In this document: positions 47,664 through 57,041 of the stretch, piece by piece
How the letters are laid out: the number at the start of each line of letters is the position of its first letter
Position numbering within the stretch: position 1 is the first letter of the stretch
NCBI GenBank assembly: GCA_027489335.1
Contig: JAIXZX010000006.1
Coordinates: forward strand, 18,501 to 82,500
From: Caulobacteraceae bacterium
Lineage (GTDB): Bacteria > Pseudomonadota > Alphaproteobacteria > Caulobacterales > Caulobacteraceae
Length of the DNA stretch: 64,000 bases
Reading direction: 5' to 3'
Made by a program: the position numbers and the translations under genes
Notes under the pieces: generated by a model
The model's database searches: none
Told to the model about the DNA's origin: nothing
Seen by the model: the letters and a program-made list of their open reading frames with translations, nothing else

Positions 47664-47718
47664 TCTGGTCAAGCTCGCGCCCTGAGTGCAGCGACTCGCC
47701 CCGGCCCGCCCTGGGGCG

Positions 47719-47733
47719 TTAGGTTCCTGTTAA
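47719..47733. promoter_or_regulatory. CtrA-like box before the Gly/Tyr-rich secreted protein gene
   Basis: TTAGGTTCCTGTTAA matches the CtrA site TTAA-N7-TTAA with one mismatch in the first half. It lies 23 nt before the ATG at 47756. A hairpin with arms CCTGTT and AACAGG overlaps it and includes the ribosome site. CtrA is the cell-cycle response regulator of Caulobacterales; binding is inference. Confidence 0.4.
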
Positions 47734-47755
47734 GACTTGTAAACAGGAGTGTCCG

Positions 47756-48421
47756 ATGTCCTGGCCCATTCGCCATTCCCTGCCCGCGGGCCTCGCCGCC
47801 GGCCTGCTCTTGAGCCTGGTCGGCGCAGGGACGGCCGCCGCCTGCCCCGCCCATAATCCGTGCCCAGCCTCGGCCGGGGGATATTATGGCGGGGGCTATC
47901 AGCACAGCTCCGGCTACAGCGAGACCTATGGCTACGAGCAGGCCTATGTCAGCGACGGCTACGGGACCCGCGGCTACGCCCAGGAACATGGCCCCTATCG
48001 TCAGGACTATGGCCATCTCCAGCCCTCGCATCCCGGCTATGGCCACCCCGGATATGGCCCGCCTGCCTACGGCCCGCCCGCCTACGCCCCTCCTGCCTAC
48101 GCGCCGCCGGCCTATGGGCCTTGCTGCAGTCCCTGCGTGAGCGCGTGCGGTCAGGGCGCAGGTCTCGTGCTGTCCGACAGCTTCTTCGCAGGCGCTGGCG
48201 GCGTGGGACCGATCCCGTCCGGCGGCTATGGCGGCGGCGGCTACTATGTGGTCGGCGGAGGCGGCGGCTCTTCGAGCGCCTATGCGTCAGCCTCGGCGTC
48301 CGCTTCGGCCTCGGCCCGGGTCTCGATCCACGGTGGTTACGCGGTGGGCCATGGCGGCTACAGCGGCGGTCACGGGGGCGGCCATGGCGGCAAGGGCCAT
48401 GGGGGCGGCAAGGGCCACTAG
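47756..48421 (+). CDS. Secreted Gly/Tyr/His-rich low-complexity protein
   Basis: The 221-aa ORF has a signal peptide (MSWPIRHSLPAGLAAGLLLS, cleavage likely after TAAA or TAAAC). The mature part is tyrosine- and glycine-rich, with four tandem PPAY units (PPAYGPPAYAPPAYAPPAYG), a CCSPC pair near the centre, a SASASASASA run and a C-terminal HGGGHGGKGHGGGKGH tail. Six or seven cysteines (including PAHNPCP, CCSPCVSAC) suggest disulfide or metal bonding. It may be an adhesive or metal-binding surface protein. Its last 4 nt overlap the convergent pyrF stop. Confidence 0.8.
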   Translation: MSWPIRHSLPAGLAAGLLLSLVGAGTAAACPAHNPCPASAGGYYGGGYQHSSGYSETYGYEQAYVSDGYGTRGYAQEHGPYRQDYGHLQPSHPGYGHPGYGPPAYGPPAYAPPAYAPPAYGPCCSPCVSACGQGAGLVLSDSFFAGAGGVGPIPSGGYGGGGYYVVGGGGGSSSAYASASASASASARVSIHGGYAVGHGGYSGGHGGGHGGKGHGGGKGH

Positions 48422-49137
48422 GCTCCGGCCATCTCCGCTACGATCCGCTGAGCGGCGGCCTGGGGGTCATTGGCCCCGGTGATCGGGCGGCCACAGACGA
48501 TGTGCGAGGCGCCGGCCTGAAGGGCCTGGGCCGGGGTCGCCGCGCGGGCCTGATCGTTCTTCGCCGCCCAGTCGGGGCGCACGCCAGGCGTCACCACCAG
48601 GAAGTCGGGCCCGCCGATGGCCCGGGCGAGTTGCGCCTCATGGGGGCTGGCGATCACCCCGTCGCAGCCGGCCGCCACCGCATGATGTATGCGCCGCTCC
48701 ACCAGGGACCGGGCAGTCTCGGTAAAGCCCATCTCCTGCAGGTCGTCGTCCGACAGGCTGGTCAGGACGGTGACGGCCAGCACCTTCAGTCCCGACCGCC
48801 CCCGGCCGCGCACGGCGGCGGCCATCACCTGGGGTTCTCCATGCACGGTGAGAAAGTCGCACCCGGACTCGGCCAGGACCGCGGCCGAGCGTTGCACCGT
48901 CGTGCCGATGTCGTGCAGCTTCCAGTCCAGGAAGATCTGCTTGCCCTGGGCCTTGAGCTCCCGGGCCAGCGTCATGCCATCCGAGGCGAACAGCTCCAGG
49001 CCGATCTTGTAGAAGCTGGCGGCCTCGCCGATCGCCGCCACCATCTCCCGGGCCTGATCGACTGTGGGCAGGTCCAGGGGCACGATCAGGCGTGGATCGC
49101 AGGCGACATCGGCGTCGAAGCGGGCGGCGGCGGTCAT
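48418..49137 (-). CDS. pyrF: Orotidine 5'-phosphate decarboxylase
   Basis: PyrF makes UMP from OMP in pyrimidine synthesis. I choose the ATG at 49137 (MTAAARFDADVACDPRLIVPL) behind GGAG, giving 239 aa; the track start adds 21 residues. The catalytic DxKxxD motif is FLDWKLHDIGTTV. Further signatures are YKIGLELF, VTVLTSL, and VTPGVRPDW with a C-terminal VCGRPITGANDP. All are intact. Confidence 0.98.
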   Translation of the reverse strand: MTAAARFDADVACDPRLIVPLDLPTVDQAREMVAAIGEAASFYKIGLELFASDGMTLARELKAQGKQIFLDWKLHDIGTTVQRSAAVLAESGCDFLTVHGEPQVMAAAVRGRGRSGLKVLAVTVLTSLSDDDLQEMGFTETARSLVERRIHHAVAAGCDGVIASPHEAQLARAIGGPDFLVVTPGVRPDWAAKNDQARAATPAQALQAGASHIVCGRPITGANDPQAAAQRIVAEMAGA

Positions 49138-49220
49138 GGCGCAGGCTCCAGGCGGATTGACGCCGGTCTGACCCCATAAGGGACATCGGCGCCGCTTCAA
49201 ATTTGAGCTAGGAGCGAGGG

Positions 49221-49907
49221 ATGAGCCAGGCTGAGTTTGCGGTCAACTTCTTCGTGGCGTTGTTCGCCCTGATCGATCCGATCGGCAACGTCCCTCTGTT
49301 CGGCGCAGCGACCCAGGGCAGCAAGGGTCGCGATGCGCGGCTCGTGGCCGTCTATATCGCCCTGTTCATCCTGGGCTTCCTGACCTTTTTCTACTTCTCA
49401 GGCCTCGCCCTGCTGGCCTTCTTCGGCATCTCCCTGCCGGCCTTCCGGATCGCCGGCGGCATCATCCTGTTCCTCCTGGGCCTGGAGATGGCCCGGGATG
49501 ACTTCACCGCCACCTTTTCAGCCATGGCCGACGGCGACGAGAACCCGAAAGGTCGCGCCGGGCGCAAGTTCGAGCGGCTGATCGTGCCCTTCGCCATGCC
49601 CCTGCTGATCGGCCCCGGCGCCATTTCCTCGGCGGTCATCTACGCCAGTGAGGCCAAGACCTTCGGCCTCGCGGGCGCCGCGATCGGGGTGGGCGTGATC
49701 GGCGCCATTGCTCTGGTGACCATGCTCTGCTTCTGGGCTGCGCCGGTGATCAGCAAGATCCTCGGCCGGATCGGCATGACCATCGTCGTTCGCGTGCTGG
49801 GCCTCATCCTCTGCGCCATGGCGGTGCAGTTCGTCCTGGTGGGCATCGCCGACGCCACCAGCGGGGTGATCCTCAACGAAGCCGCCCAGCCCTATGTGAC
49901 CGAGTGA
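49221..49907 (+). CDS. MarC family integral membrane protein
   Basis: The 228-aa protein has six membrane helices and the MarC signatures FFVALFALIDPIGNVPLF, FRIAGGIILFLLGLEM and IVPFAMPLLIGPGAISSAVIY, then IVVRVLGLILCAMAVQFVLVGI. MarC-type (NAAT) proteins are of unclear function despite an early link to antibiotic resistance. AGGAGCGAGGG precedes the ATG. It is divergent from pyrF. Confidence 0.93.
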   Translation: MSQAEFAVNFFVALFALIDPIGNVPLFGAATQGSKGRDARLVAVYIALFILGFLTFFYFSGLALLAFFGISLPAFRIAGGIILFLLGLEMARDDFTATFSAMADGDENPKGRAGRKFERLIVPFAMPLLIGPGAISSAVIYASEAKTFGLAGAAIGVGVIGAIALVTMLCFWAAPVISKILGRIGMTIVVRVLGLILCAMAVQFVLVGIADATSGVILNEAAQPYVTE

Positions 49908-49914
49908 CCCGGGC

Positions 49915-50709
49915 TCAGGGCTCGCCGAAGCGCCAGCCCTGGGACGCCGTGACGCCCATGATCCAGCGCTCAGGCAGATGGCGGGCGAGGCTGGCGATAA
50001 CCTTGTTCACCACGCCGGGCACGCAGACAGGCTGGTTCTTCTCCACAGCCGCCAGCCCGGCCTCCGCCACCGCCGCGGCGTCCATCCACAGCCAGGGCGG
50101 CGTGGCGCGGTTGAGCGGCTCGCGCATGCCGTTGACGTCGTGGAATTCCGACCAGGTGAGCCCTGGGCACAGGGCGCTCACATGAACCCCGGTTCCGGCG
50201 CATTCCATGTGCAGGCTCTGGGTCATGCCGATCAGGTAGCGTTTGACCGGGCCATAGAGGCCGACTCCGCCAGGCGTCAGGCCGGCCACCGAGGCCACAT
50301 TGACGATGCGCCCGTGGCGCCGGCTCAGCATGCCCGGCAGCAGCCGGTGGGCCAGTTCGGTGGGCGCGGTCAGCATCACCTGCAGCACGGCGGCCTGATC
50401 GGCCCAGCTGTTGCCGCCAAAGCCGCCCGGCAGGCCGTAGCCCGCATTGTTGATCAGCACATCGGGCTCCCGGCCCTGGGCCGCCACTGCCTCGGCCAGG
50501 CGGGCCGGCGCGGCGGGGTCGGCGAGATCGGCGGCCAGGGTCAGCACCTCCACCCCGTGTCGGGCGCGAAGCTCTCCCGCCAGCGCCTCCAGACGATCAA
50601 GCCGCCTCGCGGTGAGCGCCAGGTCATGGCCCCGGGCGGCCAGGGTCCGGGCGAAGGCGGCGCCGATTCCGGCGGACGCCCCGGTCACCAGGGCCAGTGG
50701 GCGAGCCAT
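49915..50709 (-). CDS. Short-chain dehydrogenase/reductase (SDR)
   Basis: The 264-aa protein starts at an ATG at 50709 (MARPLALVTGASAGIGAAFA); the track ORF extends 93 residues upstream without a plausible sequence. It has VTGASAGIGAAFA, NNAG (LINNAGYGLPG), VNVASVAGL with the active Ser, and YGPVKRYLIG as the YxxxK site. The C-terminus (PVCVPGVVNKVIASLARHLP) is of the group often annotated as DltE-like or estradiol-type oxidoreductases. Substrate unknown. It is divergent from kup. Confidence 0.9.
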   Translation of the reverse strand: MARPLALVTGASAGIGAAFARTLAARGHDLALTARRLDRLEALAGELRARHGVEVLTLAADLADPAAPARLAEAVAAQGREPDVLINNAGYGLPGGFGGNSWADQAAVLQVMLTAPTELAHRLLPGMLSRRHGRIVNVASVAGLTPGGVGLYGPVKRYLIGMTQSLHMECAGTGVHVSALCPGLTWSEFHDVNGMREPLNRATPPWLWMDAAAVAEAGLAAVEKNQPVCVPGVVNKVIASLARHLPERWIMGVTASQGWRFGEP

Positions 50710-50932
50710 GGGCGCTCCTGCAAAGCTTGGCGGACCCGTCCTGATCGGCCCCCTCGCAGCGGAAGGTTGGAGAAGGTCGCGGCCCGCGGCAAGCCGATCC
50801 TCCCTGCGGCGAATCCGGCCCTGCGATTGAACCCCGTGCGGAAAGGGTGTATCGCGCCCGCCGCATCGTCGGGGCTCAGACGTCCTGTCTGGAACATCCA
50901 AACGCCGCCCCCACGGTCTCCGGAGAGTCTTG

Positions 50933-52849
50933 ATGAGTGAGCCGACCCCATCGGCTGCCGAGGCGCATTCCGACGCGTCCCATCCCAAGCCGGAAGGATT
51001 CTGGGCGCTCGCCCTGGGTTCGGTCGGTGTGGTCTTCGGCGATATCGGGACCAGTCCGCTCTACGCCATGCGCGAGGCCCTGGCCCATTCCCGCAGCGGC
51101 GGGACGGATGAGCTTGCGGTGTTCGGGGTGGTGTCCCTGGTCACCTGGGCGCTGATCCTCATCGTCACCCTGAAATACGTCATCTTCCTGCTGCAGGCCG
51201 ACAACAAGGGCGAAGGCGGGACGCTCGCCCTGATGGCCCTGGCTCAGCGGTCCCTCGGGCGGCGGTCGGTGCTGGTGTTCTTCCTCGGCATGATGGGCGC
51301 GGCCCTGTTCTACGCCGACGGCATAATCACCCCGGCCCTTTCGGTGCTCAGCGCGGTGGAAGGGCTGAAGGTGGCCCCTGGCGTCGGCGGAGCCCTGTCC
51401 TCCTTCGTTCTGCCGATCTCGGCCGGCATCCTGATCGCCCTGTTCATGGTGCAGTCCAAGGGCACCGCCAGCGTGGCGCGCTATTTCGGACCCATCACCG
51501 CCCTGTGGTTCATCACCCTGGCGGGGCTGGGCGTCCTGCACATCTTTGATGACCCGCGCATCCTGATGGGCTTGTCGCCGCACTACGGCGTGCTGTTCCT
51601 GCTGGACAACGGCTTCCTGGGCTTTGTCATCCTCGGCAGCGTCTTCCTGGCCGTCACCGGGGCCGAGGCGCTCTATGCCGACATGGGCCATTTCGGCAAA
51701 GGCCCGATCCGCGCGGCCTGGGCGGGCCTGGTCTTCCCGGCTCTGCTGCTGAACTATCTGGGTCAGGGCGCCATGGTGCTGGATAATCCTGACGCCCGGC
51801 TGAACCCCTTCTTCGCCATGATTCCCGAGGCGGCCTTCTGGCCGGTGTTGATCCTGGCCACGGCGGCCACGGTGATCGCCAGCCAGGCGGTGATCACCGG
51901 CGCCTTCTCGGTCACCCAGCAGGCGGTTCAACTGGGGCTTCTGCCGCGGATCGACATCCGTCGCACCAGCGAGACCCTGGCCGGCCAGATCTATGTGCCG
52001 CAGGTGAACATGATGCTGCTGGTGGGGGTGCTGGCCCTGCTGGCCATGTTCCAGAACTCGTCCAACCTGGCGGCCGCCTACGGCATCGCGGTCACCGGCT
52101 CAATGTTTGTCGATACCTTGCTGTTCTTCGTGATCATCGGCGCGCTCTGGAAGCGCCCCTGGTGGCAGGCGGCCCTGGCGGCCGGCTTCTTTGGCATCAT
52201 CGACTTGGTGTTCGTCTCGTCAAACCTGCTGAAGATCCCCCAGGGCGCCTGGTTCCCGCTGGTCATGGGCGCGGTCCTGATGATCGTCATGTGGACCTGG
52301 ACCCGCGGCGCCCAGATCCTCACCGACAAGACCCGGCGCGACAGCATCCAGCTCACAGAGCTGACGGAAATCCTGAAGGCCCGCGCGCCGCACCGGGCCC
52401 CAGGCACGGCCATCTTCCTGACCTCGGACCCGGATGTCGCGCCCGTGGCCCTGATGCACAATCTCAAGCACAACAAGGTGCTGCACGAGAAGAACGTCAT
52501 CCTGACCGTCCGCACCACCGAGACCCCGCGGGTCAAGGACGAGGACCGGATCAAGATCGAGCCGGTCAACGAGGACTTCAAGAAGGTCGTGGTCTCCTAC
52601 GGCTTCATGGAGAGCCCAAACCTGCCCAAGGCGCTGGGCCTCTGCCGCAAGCTCGGCCTGAAGTTCGACATCATGGCCACCAGCTTCTTCCTGGGCCGTC
52701 GCTCGGTGGTGCCCTCGGCCCAGTCGGGCATGCCGCTCTGGCAGGACCGCCTTTTCATCTATCTGATGCGCAATGCGGCCAATCCCACCGACTTCTTCAA
52801 GATTCCACCCGGCCGAGTGGTCGAACTGGGCACCCAGGTGACGGTCTAG
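50933..52849 (+). CDS. kup: Low-affinity K+ transporter Kup
   Basis: Kup takes up potassium, probably with protons. The 638-aa protein has twelve membrane helices, the signatures LGSVGVVFGDIGTSPLYAM, ADNKGEGGTLALMAL, GMMGAALFYADGIITPALSVLSAVEGL and ALYADMGHFGKGPI, and a soluble C-terminal domain ending RVVELGTQVTV. I choose the ATG at 50933 behind GGAGAG; a TTG lies directly before it. The next gene follows 71 nt later. Confidence 0.97.
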   Translation: MSEPTPSAAEAHSDASHPKPEGFWALALGSVGVVFGDIGTSPLYAMREALAHSRSGGTDELAVFGVVSLVTWALILIVTLKYVIFLLQADNKGEGGTLALMALAQRSLGRRSVLVFFLGMMGAALFYADGIITPALSVLSAVEGLKVAPGVGGALSSFVLPISAGILIALFMVQSKGTASVARYFGPITALWFITLAGLGVLHIFDDPRILMGLSPHYGVLFLLDNGFLGFVILGSVFLAVTGAEALYADMGHFGKGPIRAAWAGLVFPALLLNYLGQGAMVLDNPDARLNPFFAMIPEAAFWPVLILATAATVIASQAVITGAFSVTQQAVQLGLLPRIDIRRTSETLAGQIYVPQVNMMLLVGVLALLAMFQNSSNLAAAYGIAVTGSMFVDTLLFFVIIGALWKRPWWQAALAAGFFGIIDLVFVSSNLLKIPQGAWFPLVMGAVLMIVMWTWTRGAQILTDKTRRDSIQLTELTEILKARAPHRAPGTAIFLTSDPDVAPVALMHNLKHNKVLHEKNVILTVRTTETPRVKDEDRIKIEPVNEDFKKVVVSYGFMESPNLPKALGLCRKLGLKFDIMATSFFLGRRSVVPSAQSGMPLWQDRLFIYLMRNAANPTDFFKIPPGRVVELGTQVTV

Positions 52850-52920
52850 AGCCGCTGGCCTGGACTCTGCTGCCGTAACTGGGCCATGGGTCGGGCGATC
52901 AAGGTGGCAGGGAGAGACCA

Positions 52921-53286
52921 ATGAACTGGCTGGGCATTGTGGGCGACGCCCTCTGGATCGTCGCCTTGTCGATCATGGCAAGCGCCTCGCACAAGGCCTG
53001 GGCGCGGGTGCCGGCCGACACCAAGATGCCCCTGCAATTCGCCCGGGACGGACGGGCCATGATGCGGGTCCCGCGCCATGTGGCCCTGCTGCTGATCCCT
53101 GGGATCGCCTTCGTGATCAGCGTGATGCTGCTGTGGCAGAACCGGCAGACCGCGCCCGGCACGCCGGACGCCCTGGTGCTGTTCGGCGTCCGCGCCACCC
53201 TGGCCGGGGTTTTCGCCCTCTATCACCTGCGGTGGCTGCAGGCCGCGGTGACCCACCTGGACCAGGAAGGCGCGCTTAAGTCTTGA
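52921..53286 (+). CDS. Hypothetical membrane protein, 121 aa
   Basis: The protein has about three membrane helices (LGIVGDALWIVALSIMAS, VALLLIPGIAFVISVMLLW and LVLFGVRATLAGVFALYHL). GGGAGAG precedes the ATG. It is placed between kup and argG on the same strand. No family was recognised. Confidence 0.75.
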   Translation: MNWLGIVGDALWIVALSIMASASHKAWARVPADTKMPLQFARDGRAMMRVPRHVALLLIPGIAFVISVMLLWQNRQTAPGTPDALVLFGVRATLAGVFALYHLRWLQAAVTHLDQEGALKS

Positions 53287-53355
53287 ACGGACGCCCCGTT
53301 CGATCTTAAAGCCGCGCCAGTTTTCATCGCTCCGACCATCGAAAGACCTCGCCCC

Positions 53356-54588
53356 ATGGCCGCCGACAAGCCGATCAAGAAAGTCGTTCTCGCCTATTCC
53401 GGCGGCCTGGACACCTCGATCATCCTGAAGTGGCTGCAGACCGAGTATGGGGCCGAGGTGGTCACCTTCACCGCCGACCTCGGCCAGGGCGAAGAGATCG
53501 AACCGGCGCGGGCCAAGGCCCTGGCCGCGGGCGTGAAGCCCGAGAACATCTTCATCGAGGATGTGCGCGAGGAGTTCGTGCGCGACTTCGTGTTCCCGAT
53601 GTTCCGCGCCAACACGGTCTATGAGGGCCAGTACCTGCTGGGCACCTCCATCGCCCGGCCGCTGATCGCCAAGCGCCAGATCGAGATCGCCCGGGCGACC
53701 GGCGCCGACGCGGTCAGCCACGGCGCCACCGGCAAGGGAAATGACCAGGTCCGTTTTGAGCTCGGCTACTATGCGCTGGAGCCCGACATCCATGTGATCG
53801 CGCCGTGGCGGGAGTGGGACTTCAAGAGCCGCGAGGCCCTGCTGGACTTCGCCGAGAAGCACCAGATCCAGATCACCAAGGACAAGCGCGGTGAGGCGCC
53901 GTTCAGCGTCGACGCCAACCTCCTGCACTCGTCCTCCGAGGGAAAGGTGCTGGAAGACCCGGCGGTCGAGGCGCCCGAATTCGTCCATATGCGCACCATT
54001 TCGCCCGAGGATGCGCCCGACAAGCCGACGGTCATCACCATCGACTTCGAGAAGGGCGATCCCATCGCCATCGACGGCGAGGCCCTGTCGCCGGCCGCCC
54101 TGCTCACCGGCCTGAACCAGCTCGGCCACGACAACGGCATCGGCCGCCTGGATCTGGTGGAAAACCGCTTCGTCGGCATGAAGTCCCGCGGCGTCTATGA
54201 GACGCCGGGCGGGACCATCCTGCTGGCCGCCCACCGGGGCATCGAGTCCATCACCCTGGACCGGGGCGCCGCCCACCTGAAGGACGAGCTGATGCCCCGC
54301 TATGCGGAGCTCATCTATAATGGCTTCTGGTTCAGCCCCGAGCGCGAGATGCTGCAGGCGGCCATCGACCACTCCCAGGCCCATGTGGCCGGCCAGGTGC
54401 GGGTGAAGCTCTACAAGGGCAATGTCACCGTCATCGGCCGCTCCAGCCCCTACTCGCTCTATGACCAAGAGCTGGTCACCTTCGAAGAAGGCAAGGTGGC
54501 CTACGACCAGCGCGATGCAGCCGGCTTCATCAAGCTCAACGCCCTGCGCCTGCGCGGGACCGCCAAGCGCGACCGCCGGGGGCGCTGA
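53356..54588 (+). CDS. argG: Argininosuccinate synthase
   Basis: ArgG joins citrulline and aspartate with ATP in arginine synthesis. The 410-aa protein has the ATP pyrophosphatase loop [16 protein letters not shown], the family blocks [46 protein letters not shown] and [20 protein letters not shown]. Length and start are standard. It is followed by a convergent alcohol dehydrogenase gene. Confidence 0.98.
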   Translation: MAADKPIKKVVLAYSGGLDTSIILKWLQTEYGAEVVTFTADLGQGEEIEPARAKALAAGVKPENIFIEDVREEFVRDFVFPMFRANTVYEGQYLLGTSIARPLIAKRQIEIARATGADAVSHGATGKGNDQVRFELGYYALEPDIHVIAPWREWDFKSREALLDFAEKHQIQITKDKRGEAPFSVDANLLHSSSEGKVLEDPAVEAPEFVHMRTISPEDAPDKPTVITIDFEKGDPIAIDGEALSPAALLTGLNQLGHDNGIGRLDLVENRFVGMKSRGVYETPGGTILLAAHRGIESITLDRGAAHLKDELMPRYAELIYNGFWFSPEREMLQAAIDHSQAHVAGQVRVKLYKGNVTVIGRSSPYSLYDQELVTFEEGKVAYDQRDAAGFIKLNALRLRGTAKRDRRGR

Positions 54589-54613
54589 GCCCTAGACGAT
54601 CGCGCCCCGAGTC

Positions 54614-55789
54614 TCAGGGTTTCAGAACCACCTTCACGCAGCCGTCCTGCTTGTCCCGGAAGGTCTTGTACATCTCCGGGCCGCGGCCGAGGGGCACAGT
54701 GTGGGTGATGAGGAAGGTCGGATCGATCTGGCCTTCGTCGATCCGGCGGAGCAGATCGTCGGACCAGCGGCGCACGTGGGTCTGACCGGTGCGGATGGTC
54801 AGGCCCTTGTTCATCAGGGCGCCCAGGGGGATCATGTTTGCGAGCCCGCCGTAGACGCCCGGCACCGACACCGTGCCTGCGGCCTTGCAGGCCATGATCG
54901 CCTCGCGCAGGGCCACCGGGCGCTCGGTTTCGAGTTTGAGGCCAGTCTGCACCTTGTCGATGAGGCCCAACAGAGGGGTTGGCCCGTGGGCCTCCAGGCC
55001 GACGGCGTCAATGCACTTCTCCGGACCGTGGCCATCGGTCATGTCCTTCAGGGTGGGCAGCACCTTGGCCTGGCTGCGGTCGAGAACCTCCGCCCCCAGG
55101 CCTGCGGCCATCGCCAGCCGCTCGGGCACGTCATCAATGGCGATCACCCGCTTGGCGCCCTGGATCAGCGCCGACTGGATGGTGAACAGGCCCACGGGGC
55201 CACACCCCCACACGGCGACCGTGTCCGTCGGCTGGATATCGGCGAACGCCGCCGCCTGCCAGCCGGTGGGCAGGATGTCGCTGAGGAACAGATATTTTTC
55301 ATCCTCACCGGTCGCGGGCACCTTGATCAAGGTGGTGGCGGCGAAGGGCACCCGCAGATACTCCGCCTGGCCGCCGGCATAACCGCCGGTGATGTGCGAA
55401 TAGCCAAACAACCCTGCCGTGGTGTCGCCGAAGAAGGCCTTGGCGAGGTCAGAATTGCGATTGGTGGTCTGGCAGACGGAGAAGTTGCCGGCCTGGCACT
55501 GCTCGCATTCGCCGCAGGTCATCTGGAAGGGGACCACGACCCGGTCGCCCACCTTCAGTCCGCCGGCCCGGGCCTGGGGTCCGACCTCCACCACTTCCCC
55601 CATGGCCTCATGGCCCATGACGTCGCCGACGCACATGGTGGGCACGAGGCCGTTCATCAGATGCAGGTCAGAGCCGCAGATGCAGGTCGAGGTGACGCGG
55701 ATGATGGCGTCCTTGGGGTCTTCGATGATCGGGTCCGGCACCTCTTCGCAGCGGAGGTCCTTCTTGCCTTGCCAGCAGATGGCTTTCAT
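54614..55789 (-). CDS. Zinc-dependent alcohol dehydrogenase, formaldehyde dehydrogenase-like
   Basis: The 391-aa MDR enzyme has the catalytic zinc site (CICGSDLHLMNG, GHEAMGEV) and the structural zinc cysteines CGECEQCQAGNFSVC. The Rossmann motif is VAVWGCGPVGLFTIQSAL. The length and CGSDLH start resemble the glutathione-independent formaldehyde dehydrogenase/threonine dehydrogenase-like group. The true substrate is unknown. The next gene upstream on this strand (55802-56362) ends 12 nt before the start, so they are probably one operon. Confidence 0.9.
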   Translation of the reverse strand: MKAICWQGKKDLRCEEVPDPIIEDPKDAIIRVTSTCICGSDLHLMNGLVPTMCVGDVMGHEAMGEVVEVGPQARAGGLKVGDRVVVPFQMTCGECEQCQAGNFSVCQTTNRNSDLAKAFFGDTTAGLFGYSHITGGYAGGQAEYLRVPFAATTLIKVPATGEDEKYLFLSDILPTGWQAAAFADIQPTDTVAVWGCGPVGLFTIQSALIQGAKRVIAIDDVPERLAMAAGLGAEVLDRSQAKVLPTLKDMTDGHGPEKCIDAVGLEAHGPTPLLGLIDKVQTGLKLETERPVALREAIMACKAAGTVSVPGVYGGLANMIPLGALMNKGLTIRTGQTHVRRWSDDLLRRIDEGQIDPTFLITHTVPLGRGPEMYKTFRDKQDGCVKVVLKP

Positions 55790-55801
55790 GGGGCGGTCCT
55801 C

Positions 55802-56362
55802 TTAGGCGCGGTTGCGCTTGACGTTGGTCATGCGGGTGGCGGTGATCACATCCAGGGCGGTGACGGCCAGCACGGCCCCCAGGGCCAGACGGGCGTTGGA
55901 TTGCTGCGGGTTGCTGCGGCGGTTCAGGGTGCTGAGCACGGCGATGTCGAACACGTCCCCGGCCACCCTCGCCCACAGCACCCCCGACCGGGTGGGGTCG
56001 GAGAACAGGCCGATGCCGGTGACCATCTCCCGGGCGCCAAACAGGAGCTGGGTGGTCTGAGGAGAGCCGGTCAGCCCCAGGAAGCGATGGACGCCGTTGG
56101 GAAAGAACAGGCCCAAGACCCCGAGGCCGATGGCGTTCTGGCCGAGCATGAACGAGACCTGGGGCGACAGGGCGGGCTTGGCCCGCACGCGATCTGTGGA
56201 AAGGCGCATCCGCCCCCCGCCAGGCAGGCGGAAGGTGGTGGTCGGCGCACGGTCAGCGGGCTCGCCGGCAGCGAAGCTGCGGGCGCCCTTGAACAGGGAC
56301 ACAGCCTTGTCGGCGCGTCGGCGCCAGGCGCCGTCGGCGTCGGAATTGTGGACAGAGGACAC
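55802..56362 (-). CDS. Hypothetical membrane-associated protein
   Basis: I choose the GTG at 56362 (VSSVHNSDADGAWRRRADKA), which has AGGAG 7 nt upstream; the track GTG at 56392 lacks one. The 186-aa protein has three or four hydrophobic stretches (SPQVSFMLGQNAIGLGVLGLFFP, TTQLLFGAREMVTGIGLF, VAGDVFDIAVLSTL and LALGAVLAVTALDVITA). It resembles the small DUF4267-like membrane proteins, but I am not certain. It precedes the zinc alcohol dehydrogenase gene by 12 nt. Confidence 0.7.
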   Translation of the reverse strand: MSSVHNSDADGAWRRRADKAVSLFKGARSFAAGEPADRAPTTTFRLPGGGRMRLSTDRVRAKPALSPQVSFMLGQNAIGLGVLGLFFPNGVHRFLGLTGSPQTTQLLFGAREMVTGIGLFSDPTRSGVLWARVAGDVFDIAVLSTLNRRSNPQQSNARLALGAVLAVTALDVITATRMTNVKRNRA

Positions 56363-56584
56363 GGGGCGGCTCCTGAGGGGGACGATGCCCACTAAACGGA
56401 GGCCGAAGGCAGGTTCGTTCCCTGGACTGCCGCGGAATTTCCCGCCGCCGCCCTAGGGTCGGGCTCGGCCGGGACTGCCCCCGCCGCTGCGCCCGAGAGC
56501 CTGTTCCGGCCGATCGCGACCCGTGCCACTGTGCCCCGGGCGCCAAGCGGCGCCGTCAAGACCGACAATAAGGGGGAATTCGTC

Positions 56585-56989
56585 ATGAGTCCGCACAGCT
56601 GGGTCGCACTGGTCACAATCGCCGCGCTGCTGGTCTATTTCTGGATGGGAATCCGTGTCGCCGGCGCCCGGCGGGTTAGCGGCGTCCAGGCCCCGGCCAT
56701 GACCGGCGATCCGGTGCTGGAGCGGCATATCCGGGTGCAGGCCAACACCCTGGAATGGTTGCCCATCTTTCTGCCGGCCCTGTGGCTGTTCGCCATCTAC
56801 TGGAACGACCTGATCGCCGCTGGCCTGGGCGTGGTCTGGATCGTCGGGCGGCTGCTCTACGCCTTCGGCTATGTGGCCGACCCCGGAAAGCGGGAGCTGG
56901 GCTTCATCATCCAGTTCGTGGCCGCCGCCGCCCTGCTGCTGGGCGCCGCAGGCCGGATCATCTGGATTCTGGTGACGGTCGGCGCCTGA
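56585..56989 (+). CDS. MAPEG family membrane protein
   Basis: The 134-aa protein has four membrane helices and the MAPEG hallmarks RHIRVQANTLEWLPIFLPALWLF and YWNDLIAAGLGVVWIVGRLLYAFGY. MAPEG proteins are glutathione transferase-like membrane enzymes; bacterial members are mostly uncharacterised. AAGGGGG precedes the ATG at 56585. A hairpin follows the stop, shared with the convergent TauE/SafE gene. Confidence 0.9.
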   Translation: MSPHSWVALVTIAALLVYFWMGIRVAGARRVSGVQAPAMTGDPVLERHIRVQANTLEWLPIFLPALWLFAIYWNDLIAAGLGVVWIVGRLLYAFGYVADPGKRELGFIIQFVAAAALLLGAAGRIIWILVTVGA

Positions 56990-57010
56990 GCCCAAGGAAT
57001 CGGACCCTGG

Positions 57011-57041
57011 CCCCGATCTGGTCCCCGTGATCAGGTCGGGG
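57011..57041. terminator. Hairpin between MAPEG and TauE/SafE genes
   Basis: CCCCGATCTG pairs with CAGGTCGGGG over 10 bp with one G-U pair, around an 11-nt loop. It lies 22 nt after the MAPEG stop and directly beside the stop of the convergent permease gene, so it can serve both transcripts. Confidence 0.6.

Noticed and set aside
48040-48120. Tandem short repeats as a CRISPR array
   Set aside because: The repeats are in-frame codons for PPAY units within a secreted protein, with no spacers.
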